Shown piece by piece: positions 32,903-38,549 of a stretch of DNA of 38,549 nucleotides. Position 1 is the first letter of the stretch. Each line of letters starts with the position of its first letter. Location: NCBI GenBank assembly GCA_017481065.1, contig JAFUPT010000104.1, forward strand, positions 1-38,549, given 5' to 3'. The translations under genes were made by a program, and so were the position numbers. Origin of the DNA: Clostridia bacterium (GTDB taxonomy: Bacteria; Bacillota_A; Clostridia; Christensenellales; Aristaeellaceae). The notes under the pieces were generated by a model. It had not been told where the DNA came from, made no database searches, and saw nothing but the letters and a program-made list of their open reading frames with translations.

Positions 32903-34212
32903 TGTTCAGGGATGATTACCGGGAACTTTTTGATTCCGTCTCCCCGCCGATTGCCCTGGAGCAGCGGACGGAAAGGGAGATAAACGAAATGCTGCATCCT
33001 GCCAGAAAACAGAAAAATTATATCCGCCGCGCTGCCATCGCAGCCATGGCAGTCCTCCTCATCGTCGGAGCCGCATTCGCCGCCGTGCATGCCTCCGGCA
33101 TACTCGACAGGCTCTTTAAATACAGCGAGCCCAGCGAAACCGCCCAGCAATCCGTCATCCGGGATTCCATGCAGGTTTCCGAAAACGGCATAACCTTCAA
33201 TATGGATGAATACCTCTTCGACCGCAACACCCTGCACCTCGGCTGGACGGTATCCTCCGAGCGCGAAAGCGATGTATTCTACATCTCTTCTTACAACTAC
33301 AGCTACACCAGTCCTGCAGATGAAATCCTCGAAGAGGAGAGCATCGGCAGCACATACGGCGCTTATGGCTCCAGCGAAACGGGCGACGGCATCCTCATAC
33401 ATTTGAACCCCGAAAATCCCAGCCACAGCGGCTACGCCGGCTTCGGCTACAAGCGCATGCCGGAGGGAACGATCAACACCAGCGTGACCATCCGCGCCTT
33501 TGAAACGGACTTTGCTTTCGAGGATGTTGAATCCGCCTTCGACCTCGCCTTCGCCAATCCAGGTGATCCGGCCAGCCTGGCCCTCGAAAGCGCCGGCAAA
33601 ATCGGTATTGATGCAAACCACATGGCTTCCGTCAACGGCTATAACGCCTACAACGAAGCCCTACAGAAGCTGCTGGATCAAGGCATGGAATGGGACGCAG
33701 CACATGATGCGGCGTACACGGAATTCGGCATCTTCCGCGAGGTTGCCGTGCTGGAGCTGAATGTCAGCATCGATCCGGCAAGGGCCGCTGAACCCCGCTT
33801 TGCGCTGGATGAAGATCGCCGCATTGAGCTCCCCGGCACAACTGTAATCCTCAAAACCCTCTCCATCGATACCGCTTCCACCATCATTGAGTACGATGTA
33901 ATTACGGATAAAACAGATATCAACGGAGCGAATGGCCTTGGCCTGGCCTACATCTTCTTGGATCAGGATGGCAACCTGCTGGAACCCGCCTATATCCAGG
34001 GCGCATACGGCAACGAGTTTGAGGCTCCCGCAGGCAAACAGGCTTGGCACATCAGCCACGACGGCAATCCCCTGCCGGAGAGCGTGACTTCTATCACCTT
34101 TGTACCCCGCGGACAGCTGGAGCGCAGGGAAAATGAACCCACCAACGATTATCTCCTGCGCGTAAAGGAAGCCGCCGATCCTGCTCAGTGCTTCACCATC
34201 GACCTCAAATAA
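32902..34212 (+). CDS. DUF4179-like membrane protein, probable anti-sigma factor (module 1)
   Basis: A 436-residue protein with a short cytoplasmic N-terminus (1-41, EQRTEREINEML), one membrane helix (about 43-65) and a large extracellular part. The stretch ENGITFNMDEYLFDRNTLHLGWTVSSE (about 93-120) is typical of DUF4179 proteins, which commonly follow ECF sigma genes in Firmicutes and are thought to act as anti-sigma factors or sensors. Translational coupling (TAATG) to the sigma gene supports this. No zinc-binding HxxxCxxC anti-sigma motif is seen. The extracellular signal is unknown. Confidence 0.82.
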   Translation: MFRDDYRELFDSVSPPIALEQRTEREINEMLHPARKQKNYIRRAAIAAMAVLLIVGAAFAAVHASGILDRLFKYSEPSETAQQSVIRDSMQVSENGITFNMDEYLFDRNTLHLGWTVSSERESDVFYISSYNYSYTSPADEILEEESIGSTYGAYGSSETGDGILIHLNPENPSHSGYAGFGYKRMPEGTINTSVTIRAFETDFAFEDVESAFDLAFANPGDPASLALESAGKIGIDANHMASVNGYNAYNEALQKLLDQGMEWDAAHDAAYTEFGIFREVAVLELNVSIDPARAAEPRFALDEDRRIELPGTTVILKTLSIDTASTIIEYDVITDKTDINGANGLGLAYIFLDQDGNLLEPAYIQGAYGNEFEAPAGKQAWHISHDGNPLPESVTSITFVPRGQLERRENEPTNDYLLRVKEAADPAQCFTIDLK

Positions 34213-34218
34213 CCTCCG

Positions 34219-34243
34219 GGCAGCCCATACGGGCTGCCTTTTT
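34219..34243 (+). terminator. Intrinsic terminator after sigma module 1
   Basis: GGCAGCCC-ATAC-GGGCTGCC (34219-34238) followed by TTTTT. Confidence 0.93.
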
Positions 34244-34276
34244 CCATACTTTTTTATATTTATCCGGATTTATGCG

Positions 34277-34304
34277 TTCAAAACCCCCGATTCCTCCGTC
34301 TAAT
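34277..34304 (+). promoter_or_regulatory. Possible promoter of sigma module 2
   Basis: TTCAAA (34277-34282), a 16-nt spacer and TCTAAT (34299-34304). Initiation would fall just before the ribosome site, leaving a leader of about 17 nt. Confidence 0.4.
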
Positions 34305-34326
34305 TGTGTGAAAGGAGGTTAGAGCA

Positions 34327-34848
34327 ATGGAAGTTGTCAAGGGCCCGGGCAACGCCGAAGAAACCATCAGTCTATGGATCAGAACCTATGAGAAGGATTT
34401 GCTTCGGCTGTGCTGCGTTTATCTCAAGGATGTTTATCTAGCGGAGGATGCGGTGCAGGAGACCTTTCTCAAGGCGCATCGAAACCTGCATGCCTTTCGG
34501 GGAGAATGCAGCCCCAAAACCTGGCTTGTGCGCATCGCAGTGAATGTCTGCAAGGATATGTGCCGCACTTCCTGGTTCCGCATCCTCCGAAATGCCGTGC
34601 AGATGGATAAATTCCAAATCGCTCAGGCGGAAGGCAGCCATGAAATCAAGTCCGCCCTTGTGGCGGAGATTATGAGCCTGCCGCGGGCATACCGAGAAGT
34701 GATACTTCTGTACTGGTATGAGGGATTCAGCCAAACTGAAATAGCACAAACCCTGCGCGTATCCCACACCACGGTGCGCCGCCGCCTCGAAAAAGCATAT
34801 GGCATTTTGAAAAATGCGCTGAAAGGAGGAGATTTCAATGAAGCATGA
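34327..34848 (+). CDS. ECF-type sigma factor (module 2)
   Basis: A 173-residue ECF sigma factor. Region 2 includes YLKDVYLAEDAVQETFLKAHRNLHAF and TWLVRIAVNVCKDMCR. Region 4 includes LPRAYREVILLYWYEGFSQTEIAQTLRVSHTTVRRRLEKAYGILKNAL, with a complete helix-turn-helix. It starts at 34327 after AAAGGAGG. It is clearly distinct in sequence from the sigma factor of module 1, so the two respond to or control different things. The gene overlaps the following one by 11 nt. Confidence 0.92.
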   Translation: MEVVKGPGNAEETISLWIRTYEKDLLRLCCVYLKDVYLAEDAVQETFLKAHRNLHAFRGECSPKTWLVRIAVNVCKDMCRTSWFRILRNAVQMDKFQIAQAEGSHEIKSALVAEIMSLPRAYREVILLYWYEGFSQTEIAQTLRVSHTTVRRRLEKAYGILKNALKGGDFNEA

Positions 34849-35686
34849 CGCTGCAATGAAGGCAGCCGTCCGTCGGGAAATCGATGAAGGGCTATCCTTC
34901 CTCGAACACCGCCCTTCTCTCCACTGCGACATTATGAAAGAAATCAAAGGAGAGAAAGTTGTGAAAAAGAAATTATCTCTTGCAATGGCGTTTGTACTGG
35001 CAATTCTTCTGCTTTCCACCGCTGCGTTTGCATGGACGCTGTCCCGGCATTACTTCGAAGATATTGCCCAGCTGCAATTTGAAAGCGGCTACTATGATGA
35101 TTGGGGATGGGAAGAAAAACGCGCGATGGTGGATATCCTGCTGGAATATGAGCTCATCACCGCAGAAGAAGCCGGCATGATGACGGATGAAGTCGCCGTC
35201 GATACTTATATGATTGAAAGATATGGTATCAACGGTCGCTCCGATACCATCGGCCTGTGGTCGATCCTGGAAAAGGAATTGGGCCCCATCCGCGCGTGGA
35301 CGCTGGAGCAAAAGGCCTGGTACAGCGAAATGCAGATCGAAATCGGCCTCTTAACCAGCGAAAATGACGACTACATCTGCGCCCTTCCCGAAGCGGGGGA
35401 TATCCAGCCGGAAGCCGCCATTGCAACTGCAAAGCGGGCGATCATCGATGCCTATGACCTCGATTCCATCGCGCTGGATGCGCATCAGGTGGATATCGCC
35501 TTTGAAACCCACGCCTCCGACTGGGAGCGCAAAAACCTGCACTACAATATCAATTTCTGGGGGGATGGGCTGGAATACTACAGCTGCTCCATTACCCGCG
35601 ACGGGCGCATTATGGATAGTACCATGGATGAATATATCCTTTCTCCCGCCGAACAGGCTTTAAAGCAGGCCTGCACCGTCAATTGA
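34838..35686 (+). CDS. Single-span membrane protein, probable anti-sigma factor (module 2)
   Basis: A 282-residue protein with a cytoplasmic part (1-45), one membrane helix (about 46-66, LSLAMAFVLAILLLSTAAFAW) and an acidic, Trp/Tyr-rich extracellular part. The cytoplasmic segment contains HRPSLHCDIMKEI; no full zinc anti-sigma motif is present. Overlap with the sigma gene (11 nt, AAAGGAGG inside it) supports a sigma-regulator role. Sequence outside the helix matches nothing I recognise, and it is not obviously DUF4179. Confidence 0.75.
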   Translation: MKHDAAMKAAVRREIDEGLSFLEHRPSLHCDIMKEIKGEKVVKKKLSLAMAFVLAILLLSTAAFAWTLSRHYFEDIAQLQFESGYYDDWGWEEKRAMVDILLEYELITAEEAGMMTDEVAVDTYMIERYGINGRSDTIGLWSILEKELGPIRAWTLEQKAWYSEMQIEIGLLTSENDDYICALPEAGDIQPEAAIATAKRAIIDAYDLDSIALDAHQVDIAFETHASDWERKNLHYNINFWGDGLEYYSCSITRDGRIMDSTMDEYILSPAEQALKQACTVN

Positions 35687-35698
35687 TATCTTTTCAGA

Positions 35699-35748
35699 GC
35701 ACGCCCGCCTTGCCGGCGGGCGTGCCGCACTGTGCAGCCGCCTTTTTT
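35699..35748 (+). terminator. Overlapping hairpins ending in a T-tract
   Basis: An 11-bp hairpin GCACGCCCGCC/GGCGGGCGTGC (35699-35725) overlaps an alternative GGCGG/CCGCC pairing (35715-35719 with 35738-35742) that directly precedes TTTTTT (35743-35748). The two folds exclude each other. The upp promoter lies downstream, so this ends sigma module 2. Confidence 0.7.
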
Positions 35749-35759
35749 ACATATTTAGG

Positions 35760-35788
35760 TTGTATTTTCCACCAAAATAGGTTATAAT
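35760..35788 (+). promoter_or_regulatory. Sigma-A promoter of upp
   Basis: TTGTAT (35760-35765), a 17-nt spacer and TATAAT (35783-35788). The leader is about 45 nt. Confidence 0.75.
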
Positions 35789-35839
35789 TTTCTGTGGTAC
35801 AAATGCGCCGCACGGCGATTGAAATATGGAGGTTTTCAA

Positions 35840-36469
35840 ATGGGCAAGGTAGTTGTAGTAGATCATCCCCTCGTACAGCACAAACTCACCCTCATGCGCA
35901 GAACCGATTGCAGCACCAAGGATTTCCGCCAGCTCCTGGATGAAATCGCAATGCTGATGGCTTATGAAGTAACCCGCGACCTGCCCCTGCAGGAGGTCGA
36001 GATTGAAACTCCCCTCACCAAGTGCAAGTCCAAGATCATTGCCGGCCGCAAGCTGGGCATCGTGCCGATCCTGCGCGCGGGTCTGGGCATGGTGGACGGC
36101 GTGCTGAATATCGTTCCCTCCGCCAAGGTTGGCCATATCGGCCTCTACCGCGATCCGGAAACCCACCTGCCTGTGGAATATTACTGCAAGCTGCCCGTTG
36201 ATGTTGAGGAGCGCCAGCTCATCGTGGTCGATCCCATGCTGGCCACCGGCGGCTCCGCCATCGCCGCCATCGATTTCATCAAGCAGCGCGGCTGCAAACA
36301 TATCACCCTGATGTGCCTCGTCGGCTGCCCCGAGGGCGTTTCCGCCCTGCAGGCCGCCCATCCGGATGTGGATCTCTACATCGCCGCCATCGATGATCAC
36401 CTCAACGAGCACAAGTACATCGTTCCCGGCCTCGGCGACGCAGGCGACCGTCTCTTCGGCACCAAGTAA
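35840..36469 (+). CDS. upp: Uracil phosphoribosyltransferase
   Basis: A 209-residue cytoplasmic enzyme that makes UMP from uracil and PRPP (pyrimidine salvage). The PRPP-binding loop [11 protein letters not shown] is intact, as are [25 protein letters not shown] and the uracil-binding C-terminal [16 protein letters not shown]. Length is the usual 209. Start 35840 has GGAGG (35828-35832); an upstream in-frame ATG at 35819 lies before it. Monocistronic with its own promoter and terminator. Confidence 0.97.
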   Translation: MGKVVVVDHPLVQHKLTLMRRTDCSTKDFRQLLDEIAMLMAYEVTRDLPLQEVEIETPLTKCKSKIIAGRKLGIVPILRAGLGMVDGVLNIVPSAKVGHIGLYRDPETHLPVEYYCKLPVDVEERQLIVVDPMLATGGSAIAAIDFIKQRGCKHITLMCLVGCPEGVSALQAAHPDVDLYIAAIDDHLNEHKYIVPGLGDAGDRLFGTK

Positions 36470-36485
36470 GCAAAGCATCTATTCG

Positions 36486-36518
36486 GGAGAATCAGTCGCA
36501 GGCTGGTTCTCCTTTTTT
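36486..36518 (+). terminator. Intrinsic terminator after upp
   Basis: GGAGAATCAG (36486-36495) pairs with CTGGTTCTCC (36503-36512) around 7 nt, then TTTTTT. Confidence 0.92.
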
Positions 36519-36529
36519 GAGGAAAAACC

Positions 36530-37396
36530 ATGCAGAATCAGAATATTTCCGCCGGGCTCCGCGCCAGCGTCGCCCTGGAGAAAAACGGCTTCCGCCCGAC
36601 CCATTCCCTGGGCCAGAATTTCATCCTCGATGATCATTTTCTTTCCCAGCTCCTCGATCTCGCGGGCATTTCCAGCGATGAAAATGTGCTTGAAATCGGC
36701 CCCGGACCGGGCGTGATGACCTCGCTCATCGCCGAACGTGCAAAGAAGGTCCTCTCCATCGAGATGGATGAAAAGCTGCGCCCCGTATTGGAAGATGTGC
36801 TTTCCGGGCAGGATAATGCCGAGGTGATCTTCGCAGACGCCATGCGCGCCGACCTTTCCACGCTCATCCGCGAAAAATTTTGCGGCGGCTACCGCGTGAT
36901 CGCCAACCTGCCTTACTACATCACCGCCGACCTCATCCAGAAGATGCTCCAGACCCGGCCCCTGCCGGACAGCATCTGCGTCATGGTGCAGAAGGAGGCC
37001 GCCGAGCGGCTGATGAGCAATCCCGGCTCCAAGAACTGGTGCGCCCTCGCCGCCACCGTGCGTTATTTCGGCGTATGCGAAATCCTTGAAGATGTGCCGC
37101 CGCAGCGCTTCAATCCGCCGCCCCATGTGGATAGCTGCTTCATCCGCATCTCCTTCCATGCCGCGCGGCTGATGCCGGAGGGGGAGGAGGAAGCCTTTTT
37201 GAAGCTCATCCGCTGCTGCTTCCATATGCGCAGGAAAACCCTGGCAAACAATATGAAGGCCTTCTACGGTCTTTCCCAGGCCGACGCGGCCGCCGCATTG
37301 GAGGAAGCCGGACTGGGCGCGCAGGTGAGGGGAGAGGCCCTCTCCCTCGAGGAGATCGCTTCCCTGCATAAAGTGCTAAAATCCCGCATAAGCTAA
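36530..37396 (+). CDS. rsmA: 16S rRNA (adenine-1518/1519-N6)-dimethyltransferase
   Basis: A 288-residue methyltransferase (KsgA) that dimethylates two adjacent adenines near the 3' end of 16S rRNA during 30S maturation. The SAM-binding motif LEIGPGPGVMTSLI follows HSLGQNFILDD, and the catalytic motif is NLPYYIT. The C-terminal helical domain is of normal length. GAGGAAA precedes ATG 36530. It starts 12 nt after the upp terminator and no separate promoter is obvious, so it may depend on read-through. Confidence 0.95.
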   Translation: MQNQNISAGLRASVALEKNGFRPTHSLGQNFILDDHFLSQLLDLAGISSDENVLEIGPGPGVMTSLIAERAKKVLSIEMDEKLRPVLEDVLSGQDNAEVIFADAMRADLSTLIREKFCGGYRVIANLPYYITADLIQKMLQTRPLPDSICVMVQKEAAERLMSNPGSKNWCALAATVRYFGVCEILEDVPPQRFNPPPHVDSCFIRISFHAARLMPEGEEEAFLKLIRCCFHMRRKTLANNMKAFYGLSQADAAAALEEAGLGAQVRGEALSLEEIASLHKVLKSRIS

Positions 37397-37478
37397 GCCG
37401 GCTTTCGCCCAATTTCCCGAAAAAATCGTTTCAATACAAATAGTTTTCTGTAATTTTTCGGAAACTGTGTTGCTTTTA

Positions 37479-37506
37479 TTGACTCCCTAGTGTATCATGA
37501 TATTAC
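37479..37506 (+). promoter_or_regulatory. Promoter of pckA
   Basis: TTGACT (37479-37484), a 16-nt spacer and TATTAC (37501-37506), overlapped by an inverted repeat (37492-37512). Confidence 0.55.
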
Positions 37507-37512
37507 TGATAC
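37492..37512 (+). promoter_or_regulatory. Candidate operator over the pckA -10 (GTATCA-N9-TGATAC)
   Basis: A perfect 6-bp inverted repeat with a 9-nt centre spans the -10 and the start point. It does not match CcpA or Rex consensus sites. A second, longer-range repeat (CCGAAAAA 37417-37424 with TTTTTCGG 37454-37461) lies upstream. Confidence 0.45.
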
Positions 37513-37590
37513 CTTGGCTTGTGCTGATGGGAAATTTTGCCTGCACAGCCGGTAGAAATGAAATTCTTATGGAAAGAGGTTTGTTGCAAT

Positions 37591-38549
37591 ATGGCTACCA
37601 TTGATCTGACCAAGTATGGCATCGTCGGCACGACCGAAATCGTTCACAATCCTTCTTACGAAGAGCTGTTCATCGAAGAAACCAAGCCCGAGCTGGAAGG
37701 CTTTGAAAAGGGCCAGGTTACCGAACTGGGCGCCGTGAACGTAATGACCGGTATCTACACTGGCCGTTCCCCCAAGGACAAGTACATCGTTATGGACGAA
37801 AATTCCAAGGACACCGTGTGGTGGACCTCTGATGAGTTCAAGAACGACAACCATCCCATGACCCAGGAAACCTGGAAAACCGTCAAGGAGCTGGCTGTTA
37901 AGGAACTGGCCAACAAGAAGCTCTATGTTGTCGATGCTTACTGCGGCGCCAACAAGGATACCCGCATGAACATCCGCTTCATCGTTGAAGTTGCATGGCA
38001 GGCTCACTTCGTAGAGAACATGTTCATCATGCCCTCCGCCGAAGAACTCGAGTCCTTCGAGCCCGACTTCGTTATCTACAACGCCTCCAAGGCCAAGGTA
38101 GAAAACTACAAGGAGCTGGGCCTCAACTCCGAAACCTGCGTTGCCTTCAACATCACCTCCCGTGAACAGGTTATCCTGAACACCTGGTACGGCGGCGAAA
38201 TGAAGAAGGGTATGTTCTCCATGATGAACTACTACCTGCCGCTCAAGGGCATCGCTTCCATGCACTGCTCCGCCAACACCGACATGAACGGTGAGAACAC
38301 CGCTCTGTTCTTCGGCCTGTCCGGCACCGGCAAGACCACCCTGTCCACCGACCCCAAGCGCCTGCTGATCGGCGACGACGAGCACGGCTGGGACGACAAC
38401 GGTGTCTTCAACTTTGAGGGCGGCTGCTACGCCAAGGTCATCGGCCTGGATAAGGAGTACGAGCCCGACATCTACAACGCCATCAAGCGCAACTCGCTGC
38501 TGGAGAACGTCACCGTTGATGCCGAGGGCAAGATCGACTTCAAGGATCA
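37591..38549 (+). CDS. pckA: Phosphoenolpyruvate carboxykinase (ATP), N-terminal part (3' truncated by window edge)
   Basis: About 319 residues are visible of a family of roughly 530. It interconverts oxaloacetate and PEP with ATP/ADP; in many gut anaerobes it works in the CO2-fixing direction. Signatures present: [12 protein letters not shown], the substrate region [22 protein letters not shown], the nucleotide-binding loop [11 protein letters not shown], and the metal-binding GDDEHGWDD. The ATP-type loop separates it from the GTP enzyme. AAAGAGG (37573-37579) precedes ATG 37591. The frame is still open at the last base. Confidence 0.96.
   Translation, partial: MATIDLTKYGIVGTTEIVHNPSYEELFIEETKPELEGFEKGQVTELGAVNVMTGIYTGRSPKDKYIVMDENSKDTVWWTSDEFKNDNHPMTQETWKTVKELAVKELANKKLYVVDAYCGANKDTRMNIRFIVEVAWQAHFVENMFIMPSAEELESFEPDFVIYNASKAKVENYKELGLNSETCVAFNITSREQVILNTWYGGEMKKGMFSMMNYYLPLKGIASMHCSANTDMNGENTALFFGLSGTGKTTLSTDPKRLLIGDDEHGWDDNGVFNFEGGCYAKVIGLDKEYEPDIYNAIKRNSLLENVTVDAEGKIDFKD

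Noticed and set aside
34277..34304. ECF-autoregulated promoter (AAAC ... CGTC) before sigma module 2
   Set aside because: AAAAC and CGTC are present but only 12 nt apart, not the usual 16-17.
35699..35840. PyrR-type attenuator before upp
   Set aside because: The hairpins lie upstream of the upp promoter (35760-35788), and the real leader is only about 45 nt with no terminator.

Overview
The window looks like a chromosomal segment of a GC-rich, Gram-positive anaerobe of the class Clostridia (Bacillota), probably an uncultured gut or rumen lineage. The grounds are strong Shine-Dalgarno sequences (AAAGGAGG), sigma-A promoters with 16-17 nt spacers, a canonical CtsR operator before clpB, a SipW-type signal peptidase, a class B sortase, MoxR/CoxE-like and DUF4445-type proteins, and C/G-ending codons. 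I cannot name the genus. I see no phage, transposase, integrase or CRISPR array. The two edge genes, araA and pckA, are cut by the window ends.

Layout, left to right. (1) 1-3.4 kb: the end of L-arabinose isomerase, then an overlapping MoxR ATPase / CoxE-like VWA pair whose ATPase ends in a His/Cys-rich tail. (2) 3.4-8.8 kb: a complete sugar-type ABC importer operon (ATPase, two permeases, an unusual substrate-binding protein with a C-terminal membrane helix), followed by a separately promoted small secreted protein. (3) 8.9-13.9 kb: short units for a hotdog thioesterase plus MATE exporter, a lactonase-like metallo-hydrolase behind a GntR/FadR-type operator, and an MFS transporter plus glycerophosphodiesterase. 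Most are separated by clear intrinsic terminators.

(4) 13.9-21.5 kb: the most distinctive part, a surface-fibre locus. On the minus strand, in transcription order, lie a divergent TasA-like protein, a SipW-type signal peptidase with a long repetitive cytoplasmic tail, two TasA/camelysin-like proteins, a TasA-like protein fused to a GLUG-type repeat domain, and an isopeptide-type pilin with a VPDTG sorting signal. A class B sortase is transcribed divergently from the same intergenic region. The likely logic is that SipW cleaves the TasA-like subunits, which assemble outside the cell, while the sortase anchors the pilin or joins it to the fibre. An intergenic stretch inside this operon holds two hairpins with an identical 8-nt loop, which no protein feature explains.

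(5) 21.5-29.5 kb: a RACo-like ASKHA protein lacking its usual ferredoxin domain, a CofE-like (F420 ligase family) protein, an MscS channel, a two-component system with a third translationally coupled membrane protein, an ECF-S-like membrane protein, tRNA-Val(GAC) and an EamA transporter. (6) 29.5-38.5 kb: CtsR-controlled clpB, two successive ECF-sigma / membrane-protein (presumed anti-sigma) modules, then upp, rsmA and the start of ATP-type pckA. Surface, envelope and stress functions dominate the middle and right half. Housekeeping metabolism lies at the edges.
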